Positions 43,123 to 54,656 of a DNA stretch of 64,000 nt are shown here, piece after piece; position 1 is the stretch's first letter, and the number at the start of each line of letters is the position of its first letter. Position numbers and translations under genes: made by a program. The notes below the pieces were generated by a model. It was not told the DNA's origin and searched no databases. It worked only from the letters and a program-made list of their open reading frames with translations. Source of the DNA: Selaginella moellendorffii (lineage: Eukaryota; Streptophyta; Lycopodiopsida; Selaginellales; Selaginellaceae); contig NW_003314330.1 of NCBI RefSeq assembly GCF_000143415.4, forward strand, positions 836,089-900,088, read 5' to 3'.

Positions 43123-44253
43123 ATGGGGAGATACATGAGGAAGAACAAGGTGACCATGGAGGTGTCCCAATCGCTGGGCGTGAGGACCCGCGCAAGAACG
43201 CTGGCGATGGCGCAGCAGCAAGCCGCGAGCAGGAAGAATTTGTCCCAGGAGCAGCAGCAGGTCAATGTGCTCAACTTCTGCTACCTGGAGCTGCGCAGCC
43301 GCAAGCTCGAGAAGCTGTTTGATGGCGGCGGCGGCGCGAGCAAGCATCACAGCTCCTCCGCCAGGCCTCCCAAGACGCAGCAGCGCCGCGTGAGGAGCTC
43401 CGACGCGATCGGAGTCGTCTCGGTTGGAGCGGCGCCGCTATCGCGCAGCAATTCCTTCACCTCCTCCAAGCAGCCTCCTCCCGCGCCTCCGTCAATCAAA
43501 AACGATGAGCTCGACGCTGTCAACCATGTCGACTCGAGAACTTCTGGACAAGTAAGCTCCATAGCTCTAGAGTTTCTTGGCGAGAACTTCCAGGTTCTAA
43601 AGCTTTGCTCCTCGCAGTTGGAAGTTTCGTGTGGAGACAATGCCTTTGACCACGACGGACTCTCGTCTAGAGACAGGTATGTTTCGATCGTTCTGCCATG
43701 GCCAGCTCTATCCTTCTCATGGGTTCGACAGCCATCCACCTCTTCTTCCAGTTTCAGTCCATCCTGTGATAGCTTAGCTTCTTCGATCATCTATCTTCCA
43801 GCGATGGTTTTAAGAACTTCTACTCATCGTCTTTCGTGCTTGCGTTCCAGTTTTGGACCCGACCATCATCGCCGGCTCCGCGAGAGCACTCCCGTATGCA
43901 CAGACCAGGAGCTCCATCGACGCATAGCCGACGCTCCAGGATCATCTTCCAAAGTCCGGGTGACCAACAGGACGTCTTCCAATCCTCCCGAGGAATCGTC
44001 CCGGCCTTTCGACGCGCCCACGCCCGAGGAGATCGAGGAGTTCTTCGCGGCCGGAGAGCAAGAGCCCGACGAGGAAAAGAAGAGATTATCTGACAGGTCC
44101 GTGCGGTGCTCTATATCTTTCTCTTTGTCTCTCAGCCAGTGAGTTCGTCTAAAAGTTCGTTTTCTTTGCTCTTTTTCGTGTAGATACAACTATGACTTTG
44201 CCAACGATTGTCCACTCCCCGGTCGATTCGAGTGGACTTCCGCAAGTTCTTGA
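43123..44253 (+). CDS. KRP: KRP/ICK-type cyclin-dependent kinase inhibitor
   Basis: Four exons: 43123-43551, 43618-43676, 43851-44096 and 44184-44253; 267 residues. It starts M-G-R-Y-M-R-K-N-K, then M-E-V-S-Q-S-L-G-V-R-T-R-A-R-T-L-A and C-Y-L-E-L-R-S-R-K-L-E-K, motifs found in plant KRPs. A variable Ser-rich middle follows, then R-E-S-T-P-V, P-T-P-E-E-I-E-E-F-F-A-A-G-E and the CDK/cyclin-binding end Y-N-Y-D-F-A-N-D-C-P-L-P-G-R-F-E-W. KRPs bind cyclin D/CDKA in the nucleus and restrain the G1/S transition. The third exon acceptor (after GCGTTCCAG) is the best in-frame one. A short ATG frame at 42950 in the 5' leader (MGALFFE then a possible donor) may be a 5' UTR exon. Confidence 0.94.
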
Positions 44254-45448
44254 GCTCCGCCGGTGGTCACACGGGGACACAGCGACAGTTTCTCTTCTAG
44301 TCTTGGAGGCCGTAGCTCCACTCTTTCCTCTCTAACTCTCTCAGGGGGATTCTTTGTGTACAATGGCTCTCCTACTCTGCTGTACAGTCTCATCGCTCGG
44401 CTGCTAAAGACTACTCTACTACTCTACTTACACAAGGCCTTCACTAGAACAACACCCAAGTTTTTCTCTCCTTGATCATCCAGTTCCTGTCCACGCGATG
44501 GAAGAAACCTTGAGAGTTCGCGATGATCTTCGTCCGAAGGTTTCTCGATGTTTGAAGAACTGGACGACGATAACGACGACGACACAAGCTTCACAACAAG
44601 CTGCCGCGCTGCTCTTCTCGTTTTTGTATAGGAGCAGGGAAGAAGCCAAAGCCAGCAGCAAGGGCCGATCCATTCTGATACAACCCAAAACGAGTCAAAT
44701 AGTCATAGTATCATCAAATCAGTCGAGGAAGACAAACAAAATCTCTCGCTCCAAAGCGCAAGCTCTTCCTTGTCGTGGAATAACTCTGGTTTCATACTAA
44801 GCAGCAGTCTACACTGCTCAAGGCAATCAAGCTCTGTTTTTGCTCTTTCGTCCACACGGTGATCATCAAGCAAGAGATCTCTGGATAAATACCCAGAGAG
44901 CTCTCTGGAGGTGGAAAATGACATTGGTGGCGACCATTTTCAAGTTGTGTTCTTCGTCTTTCTTTGCTAGGAGAGATCTGGCACTCTTTCCTTTCCTTGA
45001 CTGCTGCCCTCGATTGCGATTTGGTCCGTGGTGGCAGCGCTGGTAATTGAATCTAGCAAGGCCGGGCCAAGAGTCCACATTCGCTCGTGTTTGGCTTTGC
45101 CTCTCTCTCGGAAACATCATTCTCTCTTTGGGTTCTTGGCTGGTTTGTTTGATTTCATTAAAACCCCGGTGATACGAATGCCGTACGTGGAGACAACCAA
45201 ATGCCCTAGAAAAACGATTCACGCACGAAACAGTGCTTGTACGTAACAGGCTTCGGGTTAAACAATCCCCCTCTTTTTCTTCGGGTCGTGATTTTGCATG
45301 TCGGCCGCAACGTGGAGAAGCAGTGTCAGCCGGACACCAAATATCAAAACTTTAAGATCTGGGCGAGGTTTTCTCGTGTTCTCTACTGTTCTTTACAAGC
45401 TTGAAGCATTGAAAAGTGTGGATAATGTGGTCACCACACGGGCAGGAC

Positions 45449-45480
45449 CTCCCTCTCCCTCTCTCTCTCTCTCTCTTTCT
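45449..45480. repeat. (CT)n microsatellite
   Basis: CCTCCCTCTCC followed by ten or so CT units; pyrimidine-only over about 32 bp. Confidence 0.9.
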
Positions 45481-46566
45481 ATTGCTCCACAAACACATGA
45501 TTGAAAGCTATGATCTATCCAAAAGTCGATGTTTGTTGATCAAAGTGTGGAGACCTTGGGGCTTAGAATATAAATGAGAGTTGCCGGGTACCAGTACGTG
45601 TGGGTGACAAAAATATTCCAGGATCTAGGGCTTTTAAACTTGGCAGGGACGAAGAAACACCAAAACGAATATTATAATTGCAACCTTTAATTACCAAATT
45701 AAGTTGTGTGCACGCGTTTAAAAAACTATAAGTTTCCATAAATATTAAATGCGGGGGGTTTTTTCAAAAAACCGCGGGCAAACGCGCGGGAAAACAAAAA
45801 GACCGCGCCAAAACCACGGACGGAATATGCCCGCACTCATTCCGGCGGGTGTGTACGAAAGGCGCGCCATCCGCGCCCTCCGCTCCAACGGCCGCGATGC
45901 CGCCGTACGCATCGCCAGGGGAATCTCTGTTCCGTACCGTGCTCCGACCTTTTGTGGATGATTGGGGTGGCAGGATGGCTCCGATTTGATGGTTGTTTTG
46001 TGCATGGCCGGTTTCGATCTCACACGTAAAATGTGGGCAGGGTTTCAGTTTTTCCACCCAGTTTTTGTAGCAGAGACTCTTAAGCACTCAGCCTGCAGCT
46101 CGCAGAAGAATAGAAGAAAGTGGCTCTTCGGCTAAAAGATTCTACCTTTTCTGTATATATATTGCGAAGAAAATAGCTATATTGCAAAAGAAACGCAGCT
46201 TTCTCCTCAGGTAGCAGCAAACTGCACATATGTGGAGCCGAGAGCTGCATACGTGCCTGTAATAATACCACGGATGGGAACAACACTCTGGGGGTGTGAG
46301 GTGAAAAAGATGGCGGACTTTGATTGGAGTCCTCGTTTCGAACGTATGCATGCGAGTGATCTCGTGGCAGGGCTGGAAATTTTCGCCCCAAATCCATCTC
46401 TTGGGGAGCTTGCGTTGCCCACTGTGTGTTTGCATGTCCTAGAGTGCGTGGTGACAATGGACGAATTGAATGGGGGCGATTGAAACGTCGGGCGAGAGAG
46501 ACAATCGCCCAGAGAGATGGAAAGATCCACGGATTTATAAGTGTACGGTAACCCTGGCTTGCTAGA

Positions 46567-46589
46567 TTTAGCGGCGAGCCGCCGCTAAA
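46567..46589. repeat. Short perfect inverted repeat
   Basis: TTTAGCGGCG, loop AGC, CGCCGCTAAA: 10-bp arms with a 3-base loop. The TTTAGCGGCG word resembles ends or subterminal repeats of plant DNA transposons, but no partner was seen nearby. Confidence 0.7.
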
Positions 46590-47082
46590 AGTGGAGCAAT
46601 CGCTGTCCTTAGATATCCCCTGTGAAGGCTTGGACAATGGTACATTGTGACTATGAGATTGCATGGAATATTTTGTAGCATGATTTGCCACCTTATCAAA
46701 TGGAAGCCACTGATTCACGTGAACTTTGTTGTGGCAAGAGGATAGAATCAAACCAGGGGGGTATTTGTACACTCGCCTCGAGGCCAGTGTGCCTCGTACA
46801 TGATATGAGTATTGTTATACAGTACATGGTCTAGTACGCTTTGTGGGCCTCTACCTAGTGTGTAGATGGGCCTGGAGGATGGACAAAAGGATACCAAATA
46901 ATTTGTGCTCTCTTTTCAATGACCAGTTCTTTCACATCTCCAAAGGCTCCAAGACAAGCAGAAAGGGGGAGAGCAGAAAGTTCTACCCTAGAAGCCAAGA
47001 AATGGAAAGAAGAAGAAGAGACTTCTTCCATAGCTGGGAAGATTTGGCAGGCCCCAAGTCAGGATAAGAGGAAAAACTAACG

Positions 47083-47163
47083 TGTTGAGAGTGGGATTCG
47101 AACCCACGCCCTTTCGGACCAGAACCTTAATCTGGCGCCTTCGACCAACTCGGCCATCTCAAC
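47083..47163 (-). tRNA. tRNA-Leu (TAA)
   Basis: The complement reads GTTGAGATGGCCGAGTTGG...: acceptor GTTGAGA/TCTCAAC plus discriminator A, anticodon loop ATTAAGG (anticodon TAA), long variable arm TGGTCCGAAAGGGCG, T-arm TGGGTTCGAATCCCA. It ends 40 bp before the start codon of the PPR gene on the other strand. Confidence 0.93.
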
Positions 47164-47202
47164 TTTGGACATCCGTATGCTTCCGTATGATCCTCCGTAC
47201 GC

Positions 47203-49326
47203 ATGAACGCTCCCGGCGTGGATGACTTTGCCCGCCTCGCTCGGTCGTGTGCAAGGAGCAAATCGCTTGAGGATGCACGGGAGCTGGATTGGAAGATCGC
47301 CCAGAGCGCGCACTCCGGCAACAGGTTCCTGGCGAATCTCGTCGTGGACATGTACGGCAAGTGTGGCAGCTTGCAAGACGCGAGGAATGCGTTTGCTCGG
47401 ATCAAAGATCCAAACGTTTACTCGTGGAACATCGTAATCGCAGCACATACCCAGAACGGGCAGCTGGATCACGCCCGTTTGCTGTTCGATCAGATGCCTC
47501 ACAAGGATATAGTCTCGTTCAACTGTATCATCGCTGCATATGCGAGAAAGGGCGACTTGCGGGAGGCGAGAAAGATCTTTGAGAAGATGACCGATCGAGA
47601 CACCGTGACTTGGAACACGATGCTTGCTGCTCATGCCCAAGGGGGGCATTTGCATGAGGCGAAGCTTTTGTTCGATCTTATGCCTTCCAAGAATGTGGTG
47701 TCTTGGAACGCGATGATCGGAGCTTACGCCGCGGCGGGACTGCTTGCCGAGGCGCGGCTCGTCTTCGATCGGATGCCCACCCGCGATGTGGTTTCGGGGA
47801 ACGCAATGATCGCCGCCTATGTCCACGGCAGCCAGATCCATGAAGCGCGACGGATCTTCGACTCCATGCCAGAGAGAAATGTGGTGGCCTGGACCGCGAT
47901 CATGGCTGGCTATGCCAATGCTGGCTACCTCGATTTCGCGAGGATCATCTTTGACAAGATACCCAACAAGAACATCGTCTCTTGGAACGCGATCATCGCC
48001 GCGTACATCCAGCACCACCGCTTGCTCGAAGCTCTTGCGATGTTCGACGGTATGCCACAGCGGGATGTTGCGTCGTGGAACACGATGATCGCGGGGCTTG
48101 CGCAGGCCGGGCGGATCGATCATGCGCGCCGGCTTTTCGATTCCATGCCCAAGCGTGATCTTGTGTCATGGAACACGATGGTGAGTGGCTATGCGGCGTT
48201 GGGCTTCTTGGGCGAAGCTAGAGCGATCTTTGAAAAGATGGTAGACAAGGACGTTGTGTCGTGGAACACGTTAATTGCGGCATATTCCCACAATGGTAAT
48301 GTACGTGAGGCAAAGATTCTCTTTGACAGAATGCCCGAGAGGGATAATCCGTCGTGGAATGCCATGCTTTCAGCATATGCCGGGTCTGGGCATCTGGAAG
48401 ATGCTAAGCGTTTGTTTGACAAGATGCCGGACAAGAATGTGGTATCTTACACGTCCATGGTAGCGGCTTACGGGAGCAATGGCTGCTTGAACGAAGCAAA
48501 GGAGATGTTTGATTCGATGGTGGAGAGAAACGTTGTGTCGTGGAATGCGATGATCGCGGCATTTAATCAAAATGGTGGTGCTCGAGAGGGGATCGCGCTG
48601 TTCAAGGTGATGGATCTCGAGGGGGTGGAGATGGACAAGATCTCCATAGTTTGTGCTCTTGAGGCTTGCGCCTTGGCCGTGTCGCTCGTCGATGGTGCTC
48701 GCGTCCACTCCAGCATTCTCGGAGGCAAGCTCGCCAGGGACTACGTCGTGCAGACCGCGCTCGTGAACATGTACGGCAAGTGTGGCAACCTGGTCGAAGC
48801 TCGAAGGATCTTCGACTCGATGAGCTTCAACTTCCAGGACTCGGTGCCTTGGAACTCCCTCATTGTGGCCTACAGCCAAAACGGCGAGGGCGACAAGGCT
48901 CTGGATCTGTTTGGAACGATGGTGCTGGATGGGATGATCCCGGACGAGATCACCTTCATGGGAGTCCTCAGCGTTTGCAGCCACGCGGGGCTTCTCGAGG
49001 AGGGTCTGCAATACTTCCGGACTCTGGGCGATCACGGGATCGTCCCGACTGTGGATCACTACAAGTGCGTGGTTGATCTGCTGGGACGCGCTGCGAAGCT
49101 GGAGGAAGCGTCGGGTCTCGTGGAAGCAATGCCGTATGAGCCCGACGAAGTTGCATGGATGACTCTCCTCAGCGCTTGCAAAGTTTACGACGATGACAAG
49201 ATTGGGATGCGAGCGGCGGAGGGGCTCGTGGAGATTGATCCAGAGACGGCGGCACCGTATGTGTTGCTGTCCAACATATACGTAGAAAGGAACAAAGGCC
49301 CGGTAGTCGGAGCAAAGAAAGGATGA
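47203..49326 (+). CDS. Pentatricopeptide repeat protein with E-like tail, intronless
   Basis: One exon, 707 residues. The amino part (about 35-400) is a run of S-type 31-residue repeats (M-P-x-R-D-V-V-S-W-N-x-M-I-A-A-Y). From about 470 the gene turns to P-L-S order (L-V-N-M-Y-G-K-C-G-N-L-V-E-A, W-N-S-L-I-V-A-Y-S-Q-N-G). The end has H-Y-K-C-V-V-D-L-L-G-R-A and A-P-Y-V-L-L-S-N-I-Y, an E domain, then stops after V-V-G-A-K-K-G without E+ or DYW. It probably acts on organellar RNA; partners supplying a deaminase in trans are conceivable but not shown. The tRNA-Leu gene lies head to head within 40 bp. Confidence 0.92.
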   Translation: MNAPGVDDFARLARSCARSKSLEDARELDWKIAQSAHSGNRFLANLVVDMYGKCGSLQDARNAFARIKDPNVYSWNIVIAAHTQNGQLDHARLLFDQMPHKDIVSFNCIIAAYARKGDLREARKIFEKMTDRDTVTWNTMLAAHAQGGHLHEAKLLFDLMPSKNVVSWNAMIGAYAAAGLLAEARLVFDRMPTRDVVSGNAMIAAYVHGSQIHEARRIFDSMPERNVVAWTAIMAGYANAGYLDFARIIFDKIPNKNIVSWNAIIAAYIQHHRLLEALAMFDGMPQRDVASWNTMIAGLAQAGRIDHARRLFDSMPKRDLVSWNTMVSGYAALGFLGEARAIFEKMVDKDVVSWNTLIAAYSHNGNVREAKILFDRMPERDNPSWNAMLSAYAGSGHLEDAKRLFDKMPDKNVVSYTSMVAAYGSNGCLNEAKEMFDSMVERNVVSWNAMIAAFNQNGGAREGIALFKVMDLEGVEMDKISIVCALEACALAVSLVDGARVHSSILGGKLARDYVVQTALVNMYGKCGNLVEARRIFDSMSFNFQDSVPWNSLIVAYSQNGEGDKALDLFGTMVLDGMIPDEITFMGVLSVCSHAGLLEEGLQYFRTLGDHGIVPTVDHYKCVVDLLGRAAKLEEASGLVEAMPYEPDEVAWMTLLSACKVYDDDKIGMRAAEGLVEIDPETAAPYVLLSNIYVERNKGPVVGAKKG

Positions 49327-49647
49327 GATATTTGGGAAATCGTGAAGGATGCTGCGAGGAAGATACACTGGTAGTATACGCGACAAAGACCACTCCCATA
49401 TGGATCCATTGTTCGAGAAATTTTGTTTGATGCTATCTTCTCGGAGCTCTCTCACAAAACGTCTTCTTCGCATCGATCGGCTTCTCCAGTTTTGAGACCG
49501 CGAAGCTCTCGAGAAGCATCACCAGGGATCAGGGATCATTCAAACGAAAGTGGGAATTGTCATCAAATCCTTGGAAAAGTTCACAGAAGTCTCTGTGACT
49601 TCACAGATGGAACAAAAACAAAGTCTCCTTGAGTTCACGCACCGTTT

Positions 49648-51127
49648 TCATTGCACTCCAGACATTCTCGCCCAGTCCACGAACTGCATGCCTCCGTAGA
49701 CGTTGTTCGCGAATCTTACGCCCACGGTGAACGCCATCGCCACCAGCGGGACTCTCTTGGCCACCGGGCTAGCCTCCACTACACGCTCCAAACCATTGAT
49801 GACTTGGTACCTCGTGTTGGAAGAAACACCCATGAACACGGCCCAGAGGAGAGCCGACTTGACGAGGGGTGGAACAGGGACGTCGGCGTGGCCCGGTTTT
49901 CCCATTTTCCTGTAAGACATCGGGGCTAAGCTCATACCGTCGAGAGAAAAAAGCATGTAAAGGTACCTCTTGAGAACCATGATCGAATTTGCAACCCCTT
50001 GACCAACCAATCCACAAACAAACCCCACAACTCCATATTGAAGAGCCTGTGTAAAGGAGAGAGCGTCAGGCAATACAATCCGTTTGAAGTTTCTTTCCAC
50101 CTTGAAGAAAAATGCGCCTAGTCGTTGTTGTACACTAAACTTCCGTCCTGGTCTCTCGGCTTCAAAAATGCTGGCAAAGAAAAAGCATGGCTTAAATATG
50201 TGCAAGTTTAAGGCGGACAGTACCTGCTTGGCAGAGCTTTGATCGTTCTGGACAAGCGTCCAGCCGACGCAGGAGCGGCTCCAAATTGGACAAACGGAGC
50301 CAGCATCGTCACAAGCGCAACGTCCATGACGATGCCCACCAGCAAATCCGACATGTAGAGCTCAAACTCGTTCCAAAAGTCCTTGCCACGCTTGTTGACC
50401 TCTGCAAACGTTGCACAGCCGGAATCAATAGCCACCTGTAGTACACAATATAAAAACAACCTTGAAACCAAAGCGAGAAGAAAATCATGCATGTACCTCG
50501 GTGAGAACTTTGAAAAGAAAGCTTGGATCCGCAAGCATCCGGTTGCGTAGAATCGGACTACTTCTCACCGCTGGACCAAGAGGCCAAGGAGCAGCCTGAT
50601 CGAAAGAGTCAAGTAGAGCAAGCAAAGAAGAAAATGATCACCTGAAAATCCAAGTAGCGTGTGAGGATGAGCTCTCGAAGCCCACTAGTTTTCGCAGCCT
50701 CGGCCAGATCCGCGGGAAGAACAGCCCCTCTCGCTTTAACCTGCCTTTCAACCTCCTCGGCGCTCAACAGGGATCCAAATTCCTTTTCTGCCCGATCGGA
50801 TCCACCGTCGTCGCCATCACCATCGCCACTTCCATCGTCCCCTCCTCCCCCTCCTCCCCCCTTCCCTCCTCCACTGCCATCGCCAAAATCCTCTTCTCGA
50901 TGCTGATGATCCTGGGCGATATTCAGCACATCCACGCCGGATCCGGGCGCCGAGCAGCGTATTGGAAAGATTTGTCGCTTCTTGGCGAGAAAAAAGCCCC
51001 ACCTGACACGGTCGATCTTGATTCTGGCGGCTCCCACGGCCACGATGCTCCGGAAACGCGCAGCATTTGCATGATCGGCGATGGAGGCGGCAGTGGTGGC
51101 GCTAGAGCAGCGCTCTACCGCCAGCAT
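49648..51127 (-). CDS. RETICULATA-related plastid membrane protein (DUF3411)
   Basis: Four exons on the complement: 51127-50642, 50595-50497, 50435-50224 and 50170-49648; 439 residues from the ATG at 51127. An in-frame ATG at 51181 would add 18 residues, but a telo-box lies between the two, favouring the inner start. Residues 1-60 look like a transit peptide; 80-120 is a Gly/Asp-rich low-complexity stretch. The conserved domain follows: L-A-D-P-S-F-L-F-K, A-I-D-S-G-C-A-T-F-A-E-V-N-K-R-G-K-D-F-W-N-E-F-E-L-Y-M-S-D, then several membrane segments and R-F-A-N-N-V-Y-G-G-M-Q-F-V-D-W. RETICULATA family proteins reside in the chloroplast envelope and affect leaf patterning in Arabidopsis; the molecular function is unknown. 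Confidence 0.93.
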
Positions 51128-51143
51128 TCTCACCTCTTTCCCC

Positions 51144-51158
51144 TTAAACCCTAAACCC
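51144..51158. promoter_or_regulatory. Telo-box in the RETICULATA-related 5' region
   Basis: TTAAACCCTAAACCC on the plus strand, 17 bp upstream of the chosen ATG at 51127 (minus strand). Telo-boxes typically lie near transcription starts, supporting the inner start codon. Confidence 0.5.
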
Positions 51159-51379
51159 GTCCTGGAAGGACCAAACTTCATGGATTATTTTAGTGAGCCT
51201 TTCGTTTCCTAACAGGATTCGAACCCGAGTATAAACTTATACAGAATTTAGTAAAATGAATTAGTTTTAATCTTTAATAATTTATTAGAATACTTCTAAA
51301 TTAATTGCATTGCCTTTAAACCCAAAAAGTCTAATTCATTTTTTGGATTTTTTAAATATTATAGCTTTGTGAGGTTCAC

Positions 51380-53631
51380 ATGTACAATTACAATGCCATA
51401 TACTAATATTAGTATAGTGGGATTTTAGTAGCCATTGATTGGTCTCAATCTAGATTATTCACTCTTATATATAAATTAAATTTTTTGGCTAATTAATATG
51501 TGTATTTTTGTATTTTATTTTTATTCCATGTAGTCATATTGGTGGAGATGAAGGGCAATTTTAATTGTCCTTGAGGAGTGCTTGGATTTGGGATCCTATT
51601 TTAGATTTAACTTTTGCATTGTCTAAATTTCCCTTTTTTATTTATATAGTTTTTCTAAACTTCTTTTCTTTTGCTTTTTTCTTTTTGTTAATTTTCATGG
51701 CAGAGCAACAACCTCTTCCTCTTTTGACTTTGGAGCAACAATTAATACAATTACTCAATGCTATATGGTTGCAGTTGAACAATTAGATTCTATTGATAAC
51801 AACATTTAGGATATATATTATAGTTCCTATTGCTTTGCTATAAATCTTTGAGTTCGGCTAGAGTTATTCCACAGGAATTTTAGAGATGATGTGTACCATT
51901 GATTTGATCATTTCACAGTGATTGCCACATATAATTCTTGGGATGATGCTTGGTGTTTGCGTGAATTTCTCACGTGTCTCCAAAAGACAACATTGCAATA
52001 GTTTAAGCATAGCCACTCATAAGGATTGGAGTATTCTTTCATACGTTTTCAAACTTGCACATGTTAACAATTGTGATGATGCTTTCTAATAATTGCATTG
52101 TATTTGTCAAGGGCCATTTGAGTCCATAATGCAATTTAGCGTTCAATTCCAAAGCCTTTTACTTCATGTGAAGCCAAATATGTTGAAATGGATCAAGTTA
52201 AGAATGTTGTGGTCAGCACTTCATCAAGATTTTGTAAAACTTATGTATACATTTGCTCCAGCTACCTTTGATAATGTTTTTCACTTGGCACAACATTATA
52301 AAATGTCACTTCTTCCACTTCATATCCTTTAGCTCCACTTCCTATAAGAGATGGTTCTATCCAATGAAGGTTGATGTTGCTACTACCTGGGTTCAAGGAC
52401 AAGGGCAAGGACATGGTCGTGGCCATGATGTCCACTATTAGGCGTATGATGAAATTGGTTATACTTATTGGCACTATTGGCATTTTTCAGATTTGTGATT
52501 TTTATTTCCTGGGTGGAGACTTTGGCTTCAACAACGTTTTATTGGTGTTGTTGTAGTAGAAGGTCTGGACACCAAGATGCTTTCTGGAAACAAGGAGTCG
52601 TGCGATTAACAAAGGGTACTTGCATGAATAAGTCGGTGACCCCTCCATATTTTTTTTGAGAGTATCATTAAAGTCACTTGGCACCAATTCATCTAACATT
52701 TACTTTCCATGCTTGTTTTTATAACAAGAGATTTCCTATTATTCTCTTCATTATAAGCAACTAAGGGAACAATTCAAAAGACAATTGATAAGGGTTCAAA
52801 TATAGAGGGAAAGGGCCTATGAATAAGAGTGCACACCCTTTTTTAATCGGTTAAGGGTCTTGGGATACTTGGGGTTAAGCGTTTTTGGGTTTGAATAGTA
52901 CTGGGTTGGATGACCTCCCGGGAAGTCCAAAGTCAAGAGTTAACATTTGGTATCAAAGGGGTCTCAGGTTCAACTCTGTTGGTTGGTTAGGGGAATCACA
53001 CTATATATTGATTGACATTTGGCAAGTCCAATTTGCTCCGGTTAAGCTCGAATTGAGGGGTAGGGTGTCAAGAGAGCGGGGCTCTCGGGAGAGCTACAGC
53101 TTTTAGCTTCCGTTCACAAAGGCGTAAAACTTGTTGCAGCTCTCATCAGCATCCTTGGGTTTGAATAATATTGGGTTGGGTGACCCCTAGGAAGTCCAAA
53201 TTCAAGAGCTTACATTTATGTTAGTTGATATAAACTCGAGTTTATCTTTTATTGCTCAATTTGTTACTATATGTTATTATTTACATTTATATCGTGTGGT
53301 AAAGCCATTTTTCATTTTGTATAGCAACGGTTGTGCACACACATATAGACAGGATGAGGTGAACCTAGTTATGTGTGTGGGCAATGTCAAGCTTAACTTG
53401 CAATCATTGCCTGATGAGCTTGTTGTTTTAGCATCTGTGGATTTTCAGACAAGGATTCTGTGCCATCGACAGTTGCTATACTTAATGTTCAGTATCCATA
53501 AGATGTAGAGCAAGATTTACTTTTTCTTGACAAAGTGTGGATTCAAAAGCTTTGCCATGGGTTTGAAAATCCTAAATCACTTACTGATGATTTGCCATTT
53601 CAATGGCACTACAATTCCCATTATCGTCCAC
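51380..53631 (+). mobile_element. Left half of an old Ty3-type retroelement
   Basis: A gag-like passage is readable in broken frames from about 51690 to 52450 (MAEQQPLPLLTLEQQ..., later F-E-S-I-M-Q-F-S-V-Q-F-Q-S-L and M-L-K-W-I-K-L). Near the end (about 53560-53631) the frame L-P-F-Q-W-H-Y-N-S-H-Y-R-P leads directly into the younger LTR element. The reading resumes at 61663 with I-E-Y-K-V-D-D-L-V-L-V, so the old element was split there. A direct repeat at about 51392-51545 and 62022-62180 may be what remains of its LTRs. Heavily decayed. Confidence 0.6.
52779..53215 (+). repeat. Dispersed repeat also present at 3.3-3.9 kb
   Basis: The blocks 52779-53110 and 53146-53215 contain 'tcttgggatacttggggtta', 'gttggatgacctcccgggaa', 'tggtatcaaaggggtct' and 'agagagcggggctctc' in the same order as the older copies at 3293-3880. 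Two partial copies stand side by side here, as they do at 3.3 kb. Confidence 0.65.
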
Positions 53632-54179
53632 TGTCAGGAAAAATACATGACAACAAAAAAAGATAGGAAAGACTCAGGGCTTGTATTTTAGCAGTAACTA
53701 CAAATCACTCATACTGAGTGTGTTGGGCCTACAGTAACTCCTCTATGATCACGGTGATGGGATCTTGACAGCCTACGGGAGGTCCCACCATCTTTGAGCA
53801 GAAAGAACTCAAGAACCAAAGAGAGAAAACAAAAACTGTAAAATTACTAAATGGCCGTACTTAATTTTCAAACTACCAAAAATTTAAACACCACCAACAG
53901 TTGAGATTCTTCCAGCTAATAACTCTTCATCCACAACTTTGATTGACTTGATTTCACCACCAAAGAATTTCCCTTGACAAGATCTTCAACTTTATAGAAT
54001 ACAACTTCTTCAAATTCTCACTTCTGAAATCCATCACTTTTTCTCTCTCTAGTCAGAATATTCCCAAGAAACTTCTTCAGTGAGCTTCTTCATTTTTCAC
54101 CTTTTTCTAGCTCAAAAATACATCAATACTCACAAAAACAACCTCAAGTGTGAAAATACGACCATATATATAGTTGATA
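53632..54179 (-). repeat. 3' LTR of the Ty3/gypsy-type element
   Basis: 548 bp, in 3' position relative to the element's genes. Compared with the other LTR it has ten extra bases around 53920 ('taactcttca') and scattered substitutions, meaning the insertion is not recent. Confidence 0.92.
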
Positions 54180-54656
54180 CTCGCGCCGCCCTCGGCACGC
54201 TGACTGCCATTAACCACTGACTTCTTGACTAGCTTGAACCCAACTCTGCTACACTTTCCTCGGACACCACTCCATTTGACTTCTCACATGGCGACACTTC
54301 GCCTCTTTCAACTCTCTTCTCCTACACTATTGCTGAGCTCGCCTCCACCGACATCTATAGCCTCCAAAAATAAATCCTCCTGGCGCTCCACACCTGAACT
54401 CATAAAATCTCCCCCTTCAGCTCCTCCTCTCAAGGATGTGCAGCCAACTCTACCTGCATCTTCTACACTTGTTCTTAAATGAAAACACCAACATACCTCC
54501 ATTCGATTCTGGAACTTCCCATTCAGCTTACAGCCACAGCTCTCAGCTGGCCTCAGCTTTAGTCATCCTCGACTCTGATTTGGATGGCTCCAACACATTG
54601 GACTCTCGCTCAGCTCTGGCTGTTTCAACATTTGAACGTGGATAGTACTTCTTCAA

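Larger units (their letters stand above)
44254..47082. other. Intergenic region, no convincing gene
   Basis: The 3' flank of KRP (to about 45000) is followed by mixed sequence. Short frames at 45749-45961 (plus) and 46080-46772 (minus) were judged non-genic: neither has a domain nor neat splice context. The stretch contains a CT microsatellite, G/C-rich islands near 45770-45960, and a perfect 10-bp-arm hairpin. Confidence 0.45.

Noticed and set aside
44440-45246. Several 70-120-codon frames after the KRP gene
   Set aside because: No conserved motifs, overlapping on both strands, and consistent with 3' UTR.
45745-46023. Arg-rich frames on both strands in a GC-rich island
   Set aside because: Both strands are open because of GC content; no conserved motif or partner exon recognised.
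46080-46772. 230-codon minus-strand frame
   Set aside because: Composition is not protein-like (scattered His, Pro, Ser, no domain), no splice or start context, and the plus strand has no better reading; likely chance.
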